Assembly (NCBI GenBank): GCA_900550935.1
Contig: URUD01000013.1
Location: 1 to 62,227, forward strand
Source of the DNA: an uncultured Roseburia sp.
GTDB taxonomy: Bacteria; Bacillota; Clostridia; Lachnospirales; Lachnospiraceae
Reading direction: 5' to 3'
DNA length: 62,227 nt
In this document: positions 16,017 to 25,381 of the stretch, in pieces
Layout of the letters: each line of letters starts with the position of its first letter
How positions within the stretch are numbered: position 1 is the stretch's first letter
Notes under the pieces: model-generated
What the model saw: only the letters and a program-made list of their open reading frames with translations
The model's database searches: none
What the model was told of the DNA's origin: nothing
Position numbers and translations under genes: made by a program

Positions 16017-17234
16017 ATGAAAAAATTATATTATGATGTCGTGATCGCAGGTTGTGGTGTGGCAGGGCTTTACACTGCATTGCAGCTGCCGCGCGAGAAA
16101 AAGATTTTGATGTTGTCAAAGGAAGCATTTGAAAACTGTGATTCCATGCTGGCACAGGGCGGGATCTGTGTTCTGTTAAATGATGCAGATTATGATTCCT
16201 ACTTTGAGGATACGATGCGGGCGGGACATTATGAAAACCGAAAAGAAAGCGTAGACATTATGATACGCTCGAGCAGGGAGATCATCAATGATCTGCTGCG
16301 GCTGGGGGTCCGCTTCGAGAAAAATGCAGATGGCACACTTGCCTATACGAAAGAAGGGGCACATTCGAAGCCAAGGATCTGTTATCATGAGGACATTACC
16401 GGAAAAGAAATCACAACAACCCTGCTTTCTCATGTAAAAAAACTTTCCAATGTCACGATGATGGAGTATACTACTATGACAGATATTATTGTGACGTCAG
16501 AAACCTGCCGCGGTATCGTCGCAAGGACGAATGATGGAGAAACACTCCAGATCTATGCTGAAGATACCGTCATGGCAACCGGAGGAATCGGCGGATTGTA
16601 TCAACATTCGACGAACTTCCCTTGCCTGACCGGAGACGGATGTGAGATCGCAAAACAGCACGACGTTGCATTAGAGCATATGGATTATGTGCAGATCCAT
16701 CCAACCTGTCTCTACAGCAAAAAGCCGGGAAGAAGTTTTCTGATCTCCGAATCGGCAAGAGGCGAGGGTGCAATCCTTCTAAATCATAAGGGCGAGCGTT
16801 TTGTCAATGAACTGCTGCCGCGTGATGTTGTGACACAGGCAATCTTAGAGGAAATGAAAAAAGAGGGCGTAGAACACGAGTGGATCTCATTTGTGCATGT
16901 GCCAAAGAAGACGATTTTAAATCATTTCCCGAATATCTATGAAAAATGTCTGGAAGAGGGCTATGACCTTTTAAAAGAACCGGCACCGATCGTTCCGGCA
17001 CAGCATTATTTTATGGGCGGTGTCCATGTGGATTCCGATTCCATGACCACCATGGATCATCTCTATGCAGTCGGTGAGACGAGCTGCAACGGCGTTCACG
17101 GAAAGAACCGTCTTGCCAGCAACAGCCTGTTAGAGAGCCTTGTATTTGCAAAACGTGCCGCAAAAAATATTACGATTACACAACAGAAAGGAAACGAAAT
17201 TTATGAATCCAATTACCATGCAGCTTGTTGCTGA
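16017..17234 (+). CDS. nadB: L-aspartate oxidase
   Basis: 405 residues from ATG 16017 (GAGG upstream; ATG 16005 is also in frame). The FAD site is VVIAGCGVAGLYTA. Catalytic-region motifs are MLAQGGICV, ESARGEGAIL, PAQHYFMGGVHVD and GVHGKNRLASNSLLE. It oxidises aspartate to iminoaspartate for NadA, using fumarate or another acceptor in an anaerobe. It lacks the C-terminal helical domain of about 100 residues present in E. coli NadB; this is usual in Clostridia. It overlaps nadC by 32 bases. Confidence 0.95.
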   Translation: MKKLYYDVVIAGCGVAGLYTALQLPREKKILMLSKEAFENCDSMLAQGGICVLLNDADYDSYFEDTMRAGHYENRKESVDIMIRSSREIINDLLRLGVRFEKNADGTLAYTKEGAHSKPRICYHEDITGKEITTTLLSHVKKLSNVTMMEYTTMTDIIVTSETCRGIVARTNDGETLQIYAEDTVMATGGIGGLYQHSTNFPCLTGDGCEIAKQHDVALEHMDYVQIHPTCLYSKKPGRSFLISESARGEGAILLNHKGERFVNELLPRDVVTQAILEEMKKEGVEHEWISFVHVPKKTILNHFPNIYEKCLEEGYDLLKEPAPIVPAQHYFMGGVHVDSDSMTTMDHLYAVGETSCNGVHGKNRLASNSLLESLVFAKRAAKNITITQQKGNEIYESNYHAACC

Positions 17235-18078
17235 TAAATATATCCGTCTTGCCTTAGAGGAAGACATTCACAGTGAAGATGTGTCCACCAATGCGGTGAT
17301 GCCGGAGTATAAAAAAGGAGAAGTGCAGCTGATCTGCAAAGAAGATGGTATTATCGCAGGTCTTGGCGTATTCGAGCGTGTCTTTACGCTGTTAGACGAA
17401 AGCACAAAAGTAGCCTATGCAAAAAAAGACGGTGTAGCAGTCAAAGATGGCGACCGTGTAGAAAAAGGACAGCTCCTTGCAACTGTTACCGGAGATATCC
17501 GTGTGCTGTTATCCGGCGAGCGCACCGCATTAAATTATTTACAGCGTTTAAGCGGGATCGCAACTTATACAAACAACGTTGCTTCCTTGCTGGAAGGCAC
17601 CAATACCAAACTGCTCGATACCAGAAAAACAACGCCTTGCATGCGTATTTTTGAAAAATATGCGGTAAAAGTTGGTGGCGGACAGAACCACAGATACAAT
17701 CTTTCTGATGGAGTCTTATTAAAAGATAATCATATCGATGCAGCAGGTGGTGTGAAAAATGCAGTCTTCGCAGCAAAAGAGTATGCTCCGTTTGTCCGCA
17801 AGATCGAGGTGGAGACAGAAAATCTTGACATGGTAAAAGAGGCAGTCGAAGCCGGTGCGGACATTATCATGTTAGACAATATGACACCGGAGATGATGGC
17901 GGAGGCGATCAAACTGATCGCCGGAAGAGCACAGACTGAGTGTTCCGGCAACATCACAAAAGAAAACATCAAGACTATTACAGATCTTGGCGTGGATTAC
18001 GTTTCCAGTGGTGCGTTGACACATTCTGCACCGATTTTAGATATCAGCTTAAAACATTTAAAAGTACTGGATGAATAG
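17203..18078 (+). CDS. nadC: Nicotinate-nucleotide pyrophosphorylase (carboxylating)
   Basis: 291 residues from ATG 17203 behind AAAGGAA, inside the end of nadB. It converts quinolinate and PRPP to nicotinate mononucleotide. Motifs are LALEEDIHSEDVSTNAV, LLSGERTALNYLQRLSGIAT, LDTRKTTPCMRIFEKYAVKV, GGGQNHRYNLSDGVLLKDNH and the C-terminal VDYVSSGALTHSAPILDIS. The quinolinate- and PRPP-binding Arg/Lys residues are kept. Its position completes the de novo NAD route. Confidence 0.97.
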   Translation: MNPITMQLVADKYIRLALEEDIHSEDVSTNAVMPEYKKGEVQLICKEDGIIAGLGVFERVFTLLDESTKVAYAKKDGVAVKDGDRVEKGQLLATVTGDIRVLLSGERTALNYLQRLSGIATYTNNVASLLEGTNTKLLDTRKTTPCMRIFEKYAVKVGGGQNHRYNLSDGVLLKDNHIDAAGGVKNAVFAAKEYAPFVRKIEVETENLDMVKEAVEAGADIIMLDNMTPEMMAEAIKLIAGRAQTECSGNITKENIKTITDLGVDYVSSGALTHSAPILDISLKHLKVLDE

Positions 18079-18107
18079 GCAAAAATATTTTAGAAAGGGG
18101 TATTCTC

Positions 18108-18650
18108 ATGGAAAAGGAAATGACAGGAGCAGAGAGACGAAAAGCTCTGCTTGCTATGATGCGTGAAACGGAAAAACCATTGTCCGGAACGGCACTGGGA
18201 AAGCGGACCGGAGTCAGCAGACAGGTCGTCGTACAGGATATGGCGCTGCTTCGGACGGAAGGCTATCCGATCATTTCAACTGCCAGAGGATACCTGATGG
18301 AAGCATCGAAAGGATGCACCAGACTGTTTAAAGTATGTCACACCAATGAGCAGGTGGAAGATGAACTTACCACAATTGTTGATCTGGGCGGTACGGTGGT
18401 AAATGTGATGGTCAATCACAGGATCTACGGAAAGCTGGATGCGCAGTTAAACATCAAAAACCGGAGGGACGTGGCGAAATTTCTGGATGATATCAATACC
18501 GGAAAGTCCACACCATTATTAAATGTCACTTCCGGCTATCATTTTCATCTGGTCAGTGCAGAGACCGAAGATGTTTTAGACGAGATTGAAGAAGCACTGC
18601 GGGGAAAAAAATATCTGACCGAGCTGCTCCCGTATGAAATCACAGAATGA
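18108..18650 (+). CDS. niaR: Niacin-responsive transcriptional repressor
   Basis: 180 residues behind AAAGGGG. An N-terminal HTH_11 domain (GTALGKRTGVSRQVVVQDMALLR) is followed by the 3H domain named for its three histidines, here in FKVCHTNEQ, VMVNHRIYGKL and SGYHFHLVS. NiaR (YrxA) binds nicotinic acid and represses NAD synthesis and niacin uptake. Being last in nadABC it would also repress itself through the 15027-15065 region. Confidence 0.93.
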   Translation: MEKEMTGAERRKALLAMMRETEKPLSGTALGKRTGVSRQVVVQDMALLRTEGYPIISTARGYLMEASKGCTRLFKVCHTNEQVEDELTTIVDLGGTVVNVMVNHRIYGKLDAQLNIKNRRDVAKFLDDINTGKSTPLLNVTSGYHFHLVSAETEDVLDEIEEALRGKKYLTELLPYEITE

Positions 18651-18651
18651 T

Positions 18652-18680
18652 TTGACAGAAACTCCTTTTTTCAGTAAAAT
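18652..18680 (+). promoter_or_regulatory. Sigma-A promoter of the polytopic glycosyltransferase-like operon
   Basis: TTGACA (18652-18657), 17 bases, TAAAAT (18675-18680), starting right at the niaR stop. A direct repeat AAATCTTAAA/AAATCTTAAA follows. It would drive the three membrane protein genes. Confidence 0.75.
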
Positions 18681-18723
18681 CTTAAAGAAATCTTAAATTT
18701 TAACAAAGGAGTAGAGTTATCAC

Positions 18724-20319
18724 ATGTTTACAATAAAAACGCCCGATCGTTACCTGAAAGAATGGTATCAGAAAAAAGAGACAGCAGTAAAAACCGCTTT
18801 TTTTGCTGCTGTTATTTTTGGTCTTATGACACATCTCTATCAATTTACCAATAAATTATACAATTATGACGAACTTGCCAATACGCCCGGAGGCAATGGT
18901 GCAAGTGTAGAACAGGGAAGATGGTTTTTAAAATGGATGGGTGACCTTTTACTCAAACATTTTGGAGGCGTTTATTCACTGCCGCTTTTAAACGGAGTGC
19001 TGTCTTTACTTCTTTTGGCAATATCGGCGGCAATGATCGTTGAAATGTTTGAAGTGAAAAGTCCGATCCTCTCGGCTGTGATCGGCGGTGTCTTTGTGGC
19101 ATTTCCATCGATCGTCTGCCTGTTTTTCTATATGTTTACGGCTGTTTTTTATGCAGTAAGTATTTTATTTGCCGTTTGGACCGCATACCTTGTGATCCGT
19201 TATCCGAAAAATATCGCAGCGCATGTGGCTGCCGTCTTATTACTGGCATGTTCGCTTGGCGTATATCAGGCATATTTCCCGATCACAGTATGTCTTTTAG
19301 TTGCATCCGTGATCCTTTCTGCTGCATTTTCAGAAGAAGAGAAAAACTGGAAGGATGTTGTCTTTCAGGCGGCACGCTATGTTGCAGTCCTTGCAGCAGG
19401 AATGGTCGTATACTTTCTGATCAACAAAGCGGTTTTGAGCTACTATGACATGGAGATGATCAGTTACCAGGGCGGAGCAAGTATGGGAAAGATCACATTA
19501 GATCAGCTCTTATCGGCAGTGAAACGCTGCTATGTGGACTTTTTCAATCTTGGCAGAGACAATGTTTTAGTATTAAATGCGACCGGACTGATGCGGAAAT
19601 GCTATCAGGGCATCCTGATCCTTGCAGCATTGAGTGTTGTTCTTTTCCTGATCTTAAGTAAACGGAACTGGTTCCAGAAGATCTGGATGTTACTCGGGAT
19701 CGCTATTTTTCCGGTCAGTATGTTTTTAGTCTATGTTATGGCACCGGATGCACAGACCTATACCCTGATGGGATATGCAGTGTCCTGTCTTCTGATCTTT
19801 TTTGCGGTGTGGGCAGATGCCTATTGCCGCAAGGGCTGTGTGAAGACATGGATCGGGACTGCATACACCTGGCTTTCCGAACTTGTTCTTGTCATGCTTC
19901 TGATCAGCTATATCTGGTACGGAAATGGATGTTATATGTCACTGGAATATACCAAAAATCATGATATGGCATATTTCCAGACGATGATCACACAGATCAA
20001 GAGCATCGACGGATATGATGATACGCTTCCGGTCGCATTCGTGGGAAATGTGATCGATGATGCGACGAACAATCAGGGAAGCCTGATGGGACCTGTGTTT
20101 GCGATCAACGGAAAATCGGAGTCAAATGTAAATGTATTCTCCAGAACACATATCATCACACAGTACTTAGGGTTTGCACCGACCGTATGCGGTTATGAGG
20201 AAACAAGAGCATGTATGGAGTCTGAGGTGGTACAGAAGATGCCAAGTTACCCGGATGACGGGTCGATCCAGATCGTAGACGGCATTATTGTCGTGAAATT
20301 CTCGGACTATGAACTGTAA
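18724..20319 (+). CDS. GtrII-type glucosyltransferase-domain membrane protein
   Basis: 531 residues, about 10-12 membrane segments. An early loop YNYDELANTPGGNGASVEQGRWFLKW resembles the GtrII motif (DD/E then GRW) of O-antigen glucosyltransferases that use undecaprenyl-phosphate-glucose. The C-terminal 120 residues are mainly soluble and extracytoplasmic (NVIDDATNNQGSLMGPVF). First of three consecutive large polytopic genes with a dedicated promoter. It probably decorates an envelope glycan; donor and acceptor are unknown. The GtrII assignment is by motif appearance. Confidence 0.7.
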   Translation: MFTIKTPDRYLKEWYQKKETAVKTAFFAAVIFGLMTHLYQFTNKLYNYDELANTPGGNGASVEQGRWFLKWMGDLLLKHFGGVYSLPLLNGVLSLLLLAISAAMIVEMFEVKSPILSAVIGGVFVAFPSIVCLFFYMFTAVFYAVSILFAVWTAYLVIRYPKNIAAHVAAVLLLACSLGVYQAYFPITVCLLVASVILSAAFSEEEKNWKDVVFQAARYVAVLAAGMVVYFLINKAVLSYYDMEMISYQGGASMGKITLDQLLSAVKRCYVDFFNLGRDNVLVLNATGLMRKCYQGILILAALSVVLFLILSKRNWFQKIWMLLGIAIFPVSMFLVYVMAPDAQTYTLMGYAVSCLLIFFAVWADAYCRKGCVKTWIGTAYTWLSELVLVMLLISYIWYGNGCYMSLEYTKNHDMAYFQTMITQIKSIDGYDDTLPVAFVGNVIDDATNNQGSLMGPVFAINGKSESNVNVFSRTHIITQYLGFAPTVCGYEETRACMESEVVQKMPSYPDDGSIQIVDGIIVVKFSDYEL

Positions 20320-20342
20320 CATACAGAATGGAGTTTGTTAAA

Positions 20343-22613
20343 ATGGAACAAAAGTTAGTGCAAAACAAAAGAAAACGGCTTTTTTGCGGGATCGGGGTCT
20401 TAGTAGAATTAATCGTACTGCTGATCTGTCTGACCGGCATGTTTACCGCATCGGGACGTTTTAGTCAGAAATTTGAAAATGACACACTTCCGGTCGGAAA
20501 CAACCGTATCTCATTGGAGCGTGGATCGTATCAGGTTACCATGGATTATGATCTGACCGTGGATGCAGTGCGTATTACACCGTTATATGAGGCATCCTAT
20601 GGACCGGATGATGCAGAGACGATCCTTCTGACAAAGGAATTTCAGGAAAAGACCTTCGAATTGCTTCTGCCGGATCAGGTAAATGAATTTTCGTTTCAGC
20701 TGCCGGAACTGGAAAATGCAGATGATCTTGTGATCCATTCCATTACCATGGAGCGCACCAACCAGTCAGAACGTGTCCGTTTCTTTGTGGTACTTTGTAT
20801 CTTTTGTGCCGTGGATGTCCTGTTTTATCTTGGCAGGAAAGGTCGTTTTGGAGCATGGTCGGTGGAGAAACGCGGCAGTGTGCTCTGTATCGGGCTGATC
20901 GTTCTATTTGCCTGTGTGCCGTTAATGACGAATTATTTGTTGAGCGGACAGGATCTGACCTTTCATCTGATGCGTATCGAGGGACTTGCCGAGGGATTAA
21001 AGCAGGGACAGTTCCCGGTAAAAATGCAGCCGGTCTGGCTCAATGATTATGGATATCCGGTTTCCATCATGTATGGAGATCTGTTCTTGTATGTCCCGGC
21101 AGTTCTGCGGATTATCGGCTTTTCGTTACAGGCAAGTTATAAGATCTATCTGGTCATGATCCAGATCATCACTGCGATCAATACTTATCTCTGCTGTAAG
21201 GAGATCGCAGAGGACAGAAAACTTGGTGTCGTGGGATGTTTCTTATATGTGTTTGCCACAAACCGAATGACTAATATCTATTACCGTGCCGCAGTGGGAG
21301 AGTATACCGCACTGGCATTTTTGCCACTGGTATTTTTAGGTCTGTTTTATCTGCTCGGCGAAAAAGAACGAACCAAAGCAGAGCAGAAAAAGGTGTTTTT
21401 CCTTCTGGTCATGGGCTACACGTTCATGCTGGAATCCCATATGCTGAGTTTTAACATCGCAATCGTATTTTCCATCATTTACTGTCTGTTCCACTTTAAG
21501 AAATTCCTGCAGAATTTCTGGTTCCTGGTAAAGACAGCCCTGATCACGATCGGATTAAATCTTGGATTCTTAGTTCCGATGGCAGATTATATGATCTCGC
21601 ACGATATGAAAGTGAAATATGCAAGCCAGATTGAAAATATGCAGGAACATGGACTGTTCTTATCACAATTATTCCAGATGTTCCGTTTTCCGGTCAGCCT
21701 GTCTGGAAATGTAATGAATGGTGTGGGCGGAGATATGGCAATCGGCATCGGACTTGCCTATATGTTAATGCTTGCTCTTTTCGTATGGGAATTATGCTGC
21801 TGTTTCTGGAGAAAGAAAAAAGGCTTGGCAAATGAGGGCATGATCCAGACAGAACCTGTCCGGATCTTTGTGATCTTCCTTTTGTGCCTTGTAATGTCCT
21901 GTTATTTCTTCCCATGGCACGCGATCAGTAAGATACCGGTACTTGGCAGTATCTTAACACCGTATCAGTTCGCATGGCGTTTCATTGGGATCGCAACGTT
22001 TTTAGGAGTCATTCTGACCATGTATGCGCTAAAGGCATTGGAGAAGCTGACCGACCGCACGATCAAGGTTGCCGCCATTGTAGTCTTGGGTACGCTGACT
22101 TTGATCGGTTCCCAGTATCTGATGGACAATAAAGTATCCGATTCAACTGCCCGTACCAAAGTTACCAGTTCGGCATCCATTTATACAGCAGGAGCGGTGG
22201 CAAACGGAGAATATCTTTTCGTGGAAAATTCTGCCATGGCGATCATAGACCAGCAGCCGGTCCCTGCTGATGAGACAGCGGTATCGATCACATCCTACGA
22301 AAAGAAAAACAGCCGTATCTCAATGGAATGTGAGAACTTGACCGATGAGGTACAGCAGGTCAAAGTTTCATTTTTAGATTATAAGGGCTTTGTTGCCACC
22401 GATAAAACGACCGGGGAAAAACTGGACACAACCTGCGATGAACAGCATATTTTAACCGTTCTGCTGCCGGCAGGCTATCAGGGAACGGTACAGGTATGTT
22501 TTAGGCAGCCATGGTACTGGAGAGTGGCAGAAATTGTCTCATTGGCAGTGCTGATTGCATTGTTTGTATATGGATGGAAAGGCTATCGTTATGAAAAAAG
22601 AGAACTTGCGTAG
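20343..22613 (+). CDS. Polytopic membrane protein, PTPS-related/YfhO-like glycosyltransferase type
   Basis: 756 residues from ATG 20343 (GGAG 9 bases upstream; ATG 20328 also possible). An N-terminal TM and an extracytoplasmic beta-rich domain (residues about 40-150) precede a second TM and the loop SGQDLTFHLMRIEGLAEGL, a D-x-x-x-H-arrangement typical of the 6-pyruvoyl-tetrahydropterin-synthase-related membrane family and YfhO. At least ten more membrane segments follow, then a soluble C-terminal domain and a last TM. Relatives are GT-C-like enzymes that transfer sugars from polyprenyl carriers. It overlaps the next gene by 23 bases. Confidence 0.75.
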   Translation: MEQKLVQNKRKRLFCGIGVLVELIVLLICLTGMFTASGRFSQKFENDTLPVGNNRISLERGSYQVTMDYDLTVDAVRITPLYEASYGPDDAETILLTKEFQEKTFELLLPDQVNEFSFQLPELENADDLVIHSITMERTNQSERVRFFVVLCIFCAVDVLFYLGRKGRFGAWSVEKRGSVLCIGLIVLFACVPLMTNYLLSGQDLTFHLMRIEGLAEGLKQGQFPVKMQPVWLNDYGYPVSIMYGDLFLYVPAVLRIIGFSLQASYKIYLVMIQIITAINTYLCCKEIAEDRKLGVVGCFLYVFATNRMTNIYYRAAVGEYTALAFLPLVFLGLFYLLGEKERTKAEQKKVFFLLVMGYTFMLESHMLSFNIAIVFSIIYCLFHFKKFLQNFWFLVKTALITIGLNLGFLVPMADYMISHDMKVKYASQIENMQEHGLFLSQLFQMFRFPVSLSGNVMNGVGGDMAIGIGLAYMLMLALFVWELCCCFWRKKKGLANEGMIQTEPVRIFVIFLLCLVMSCYFFPWHAISKIPVLGSILTPYQFAWRFIGIATFLGVILTMYALKALEKLTDRTIKVAAIVVLGTLTLIGSQYLMDNKVSDSTARTKVTSSASIYTAGAVANGEYLFVENSAMAIIDQQPVPADETAVSITSYEKKNSRISMECENLTDEVQQVKVSFLDYKGFVATDKTTGEKLDTTCDEQHILTVLLPAGYQGTVQVCFRQPWYWRVAEIVSLAVLIALFVYGWKGYRYEKRELA

Positions 22614-24159
22614 GCTGTTTTGTGCAGAACATATCATTATTTTCTTCTGTTTCCTTCTTGCGGTATTTGTCCGGTTTTACCGGCTGAGTGAAGTGCCTTA
22701 CGGGCTTCACATTGATGAGGCAGGAATGGGCTATGATGCCTGGGGACTTGCACATTTCCGCGCAGACCGCTGGCTGAACATCAAACCGGTCTATCTGGTC
22801 AACTACGGTGGCGGGCAGAGTGCGCTGTATGCGTATTTATGCGCCTTTTGTATCAAAGTATTTGGAAATGGGGATATCAATGTATTTTTGATGCGCCTGC
22901 CTGGCGTACTGGTCAATCTGACCGCCTATGCTGCCGGGATCTGGCTGGTCGCAAGGCTGCTTGGCAAACGTGCTGCAGCCCTTGGGTCATTCCTTCTGGC
23001 AATCCTTCCTTACTTTATCATGCAGTGCCGGTTTGGACTGGACTGCAACCTGCTTGTAAACGCCCTTACCATCTGTATCGCATTTTTGTATCTGGCAATG
23101 GAACGGCAGAAATGGGGTTATTTCCTTTTGGCGGGACTTGCGTGGGGTGGAACCTATTACACCTATGCCCTGAGTTATGTGGCAAATACGCTCCTTTTAC
23201 TTTTGATCAGTGCGTATGCGATCTGGACGAACCGTAAACTGATCTTTAAGATCTTTGTCATGTGGGTGCCGGTGGTACTGCTCGGACTGCCGCTTGCGGC
23301 AATGGTGTTCATCAACCAGTTTGATCTGGAACAGTTCAACGGACATTATTTTACGATCCCAAAACTCGGATTTTTCCGTGGCAATGAAATCAAACTCCAG
23401 AATATTTTTTCTAATTTTATTACCGTGATAAAAAGTGTCCTCTTCAAAGACTGGATCCCATATAATGCCTTGCCTTGGTATGGAACGCTTTATCTGATCT
23501 CCATTCCATTTGTGATCATAGGCTTTATTCTGTTACTCCGTCACGCAAAAGAGGTGCTTTCGCGCAGGGAGTGGGATGTCTCTGTTTTATTTCTCGCCGT
23601 GTTCCTTGTCTATTTTCTGATGGGACTGCTGCTCGGGGGAGATGGGCCAAACATCAATAAATTAAACGGATTGTTTTTCTCTGTCTTCTTTTTCCTCGTT
23701 TATGGCGTCACAGAGACGTATCACTGGTTGAAAGGGAAAAAAGAAAAGTTTGCAAAGTGCATTGGTGGAACCGTGATCGTATTGTATGTGATCTGTTTTT
23801 CCTGCTTTGCCAACTACTATTTCTTCCATTACAGTGAAGAAATCTATCCGCAATATCTGTTTACAAGCACATTTGAGAAGATATACGAAAATCTTCAGAA
23901 GGAAGATGTCTCCGATAAGACGATCTATATTGATGCAGAGTACATCTATTACCTTTTGAGTGCGAAAATCACACCATATGAATATAACATTTGGGTGTCA
24001 GGAACAGAGCAGTACAAAAATGTCATATTCCATCTGCCGGATGCGATCGAGCCGGATGCCGTGTATATCGTCCGGGAAACAAATGAGGAATATATCGGCC
24101 GTTTGCAGAATACTTATCAGGAACAGTGCAGTGATGAAATGTTTGTCTGCTACTATTGA
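22591..24159 (+). CDS. GT39-like (GT-C fold) membrane glycosyltransferase
   Basis: 522 residues from ATG 22591, inside the previous gene's end, with GAAAGG upstream. The first luminal loop carries HIDEAGMGYDAWGLAHFR, the Asp/Glu arrangement of GT-C/PMT_2 catalytic loops, and about 10-11 membrane segments follow (for example RLPGVLVNLTAYAAGIWLVA, KRAAALGSFLLAILPYFIM). The C-terminal domain is soluble and outside. It is the third of a translationally coupled set, so the three probably act on one surface polymer or glycoprotein. Confidence 0.8.
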   Translation: MKKENLRRLFCAEHIIIFFCFLLAVFVRFYRLSEVPYGLHIDEAGMGYDAWGLAHFRADRWLNIKPVYLVNYGGGQSALYAYLCAFCIKVFGNGDINVFLMRLPGVLVNLTAYAAGIWLVARLLGKRAAALGSFLLAILPYFIMQCRFGLDCNLLVNALTICIAFLYLAMERQKWGYFLLAGLAWGGTYYTYALSYVANTLLLLLISAYAIWTNRKLIFKIFVMWVPVVLLGLPLAAMVFINQFDLEQFNGHYFTIPKLGFFRGNEIKLQNIFSNFITVIKSVLFKDWIPYNALPWYGTLYLISIPFVIIGFILLLRHAKEVLSRREWDVSVLFLAVFLVYFLMGLLLGGDGPNINKLNGLFFSVFFFLVYGVTETYHWLKGKKEKFAKCIGGTVIVLYVICFSCFANYYFFHYSEEIYPQYLFTSTFEKIYENLQKEDVSDKTIYIDAEYIYYLLSAKITPYEYNIWVSGTEQYKNVIFHLPDAIEPDAVYIVRETNEEYIGRLQNTYQEQCSDEMFVCYY

Positions 24160-24184
24160 CTTCTCAAAAAAATACTTTTATAAT
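24156..24184 (+). promoter_or_regulatory. Sigma-A promoter of the yicC operon
   Basis: TTGACT (24156-24161), 17 bases, TATAAT (24179-24184). The -35 includes the stop codon of the preceding gene. Confidence 0.8.
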
Positions 24185-24221
24185 AAATTTACTTATGCGT
24201 ATGTATAGAAATGAGGTAATT

Positions 24222-25100
24222 ATGATCAAAAGTATGACCGGCTTCGGCAGAGGTGAGTATGCGGACGAGAACCGCAAGTTCATCGTTGAAATGAAAGCCG
24301 TAAATCACCGGTATCTGGATGTCGGCATCAAGATGCCAAAGAAATTAAACTTTTTTGAAAGTGCGATCCGCGGCCTCTTAAAAGAGTATATGGAGCGCGG
24401 AAAAGTAGATATATTCATATCCTATGAGGATTTTACCGGGGATAATTTCTCAATCAAATACAATGCCAGCGTTGCAGCACAGTATCTGACCTATTTAAAA
24501 GAGATGTCCGAACAGTTTGGTCTGGAAAATGATATCCGGGTCAGCAGCTTATCGAGATATCCGGAAGTCTTTACCATGGAAGAGCAGTCAATCGATGAGG
24601 AGGCTCTCTGGGCAGGACTGGAAAAAGCACTGCGGCAGGCGTGTGAACAGATGGTTGAGAGCCGCTTAAAAGAGGGCGAACATCTGAAAAATGACCTCTG
24701 TGAGAAATTACAGGGGATGCTTTCCTATGTTACTTTCATCGAAAGCCGTTCTCCACAGATTGTGGAAGAATACCGGGCAAAGCTCGAGACAAAGCTTTCC
24801 GAGCTGCTCGCAGACAGACAGCTTGATGACAGCCGGGTTGCTGCAGAAGTGGTTCTTTTCGCAGATAAGATCTGTGTGGATGAAGAGACCGTAAGACTCC
24901 GCAGCCACATCAAGAGTACCTTAGATACCTTGGAGGCAGGTGGCAGCGTAGGAAGAAAGCTCGACTTTATCGCGCAGGAGATGAACCGCGAGGCAAACAC
25001 CATTTTATCAAAGACAAATGATCTAGAGATTTCCGATATGGGCATTAATCTCAAAACGGACATTGAAAAAGTACGTGAGCAGATACAGAATATCGAATAG
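24222..25100 (+). CDS. yicC: YicC family endoribonuclease
   Basis: 292 residues from ATG 24222 behind GAGG. The start MIKSMTGFGRGEY and the block VEMKAVNHRYLDVGIKMP are the family signature. The C-terminal DUF1732 part carries VRLRSHIKSTLDTLEAGGSVGRKLDFIAQEMNREANTI. E. coli YicC is an endoribonuclease involved in sRNA decay. In Firmicutes it commonly heads remA-gmk-rpoZ, as here. Confidence 0.95.
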   Translation: MIKSMTGFGRGEYADENRKFIVEMKAVNHRYLDVGIKMPKKLNFFESAIRGLLKEYMERGKVDIFISYEDFTGDNFSIKYNASVAAQYLTYLKEMSEQFGLENDIRVSSLSRYPEVFTMEEQSIDEEALWAGLEKALRQACEQMVESRLKEGEHLKNDLCEKLQGMLSYVTFIESRSPQIVEEYRAKLETKLSELLADRQLDDSRVAAEVVLFADKICVDEETVRLRSHIKSTLDTLEAGGSVGRKLDFIAQEMNREANTILSKTNDLEISDMGINLKTDIEKVREQIQNIE

Positions 25101-25111
25101 GATGAAAGCAT

Positions 25112-25381
25112 ATGGCAAGATTAATGAATATCGGATTTGGCAATGTGGTAAATACCGATAAGATCGTCAGTATCATTTCTTCGGATTCTGCACCGGCAAA
25201 GCGCATGATACAACGGGGAAAAGAGCAGGAGGTTCTGGTCGATGCCACACAGGGACGCCGGACCAAGAGTGTTATTTTTACCACAAATGGACAGATTATT
25301 CTCTCTGCCCTGCAGCCGGAAACTTTGACCGGCAGATTTAACAGCAATGATGCGGAGGTGTATGATGATACAACGGAATAA
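25112..25381 (+). CDS. remA: RemA family extracellular matrix regulator (DUF370)
   Basis: 89 residues with the DUF370 signature RLMNIGFGNVVNTDKIVSI, DSAPAKRMIQRG and DATQGRRTKSVIFTTNGQIILSAL. In Bacillus RemA is an oligomeric DNA-binding activator of biofilm matrix and osmoprotection genes. In Clostridia its targets are not established. It overlaps gmk by 17 bases. Confidence 0.95.
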   Translation: MARLMNIGFGNVVNTDKIVSIISSDSAPAKRMIQRGKEQEVLVDATQGRRTKSVIFTTNGQIILSALQPETLTGRFNSNDAEVYDDTTE

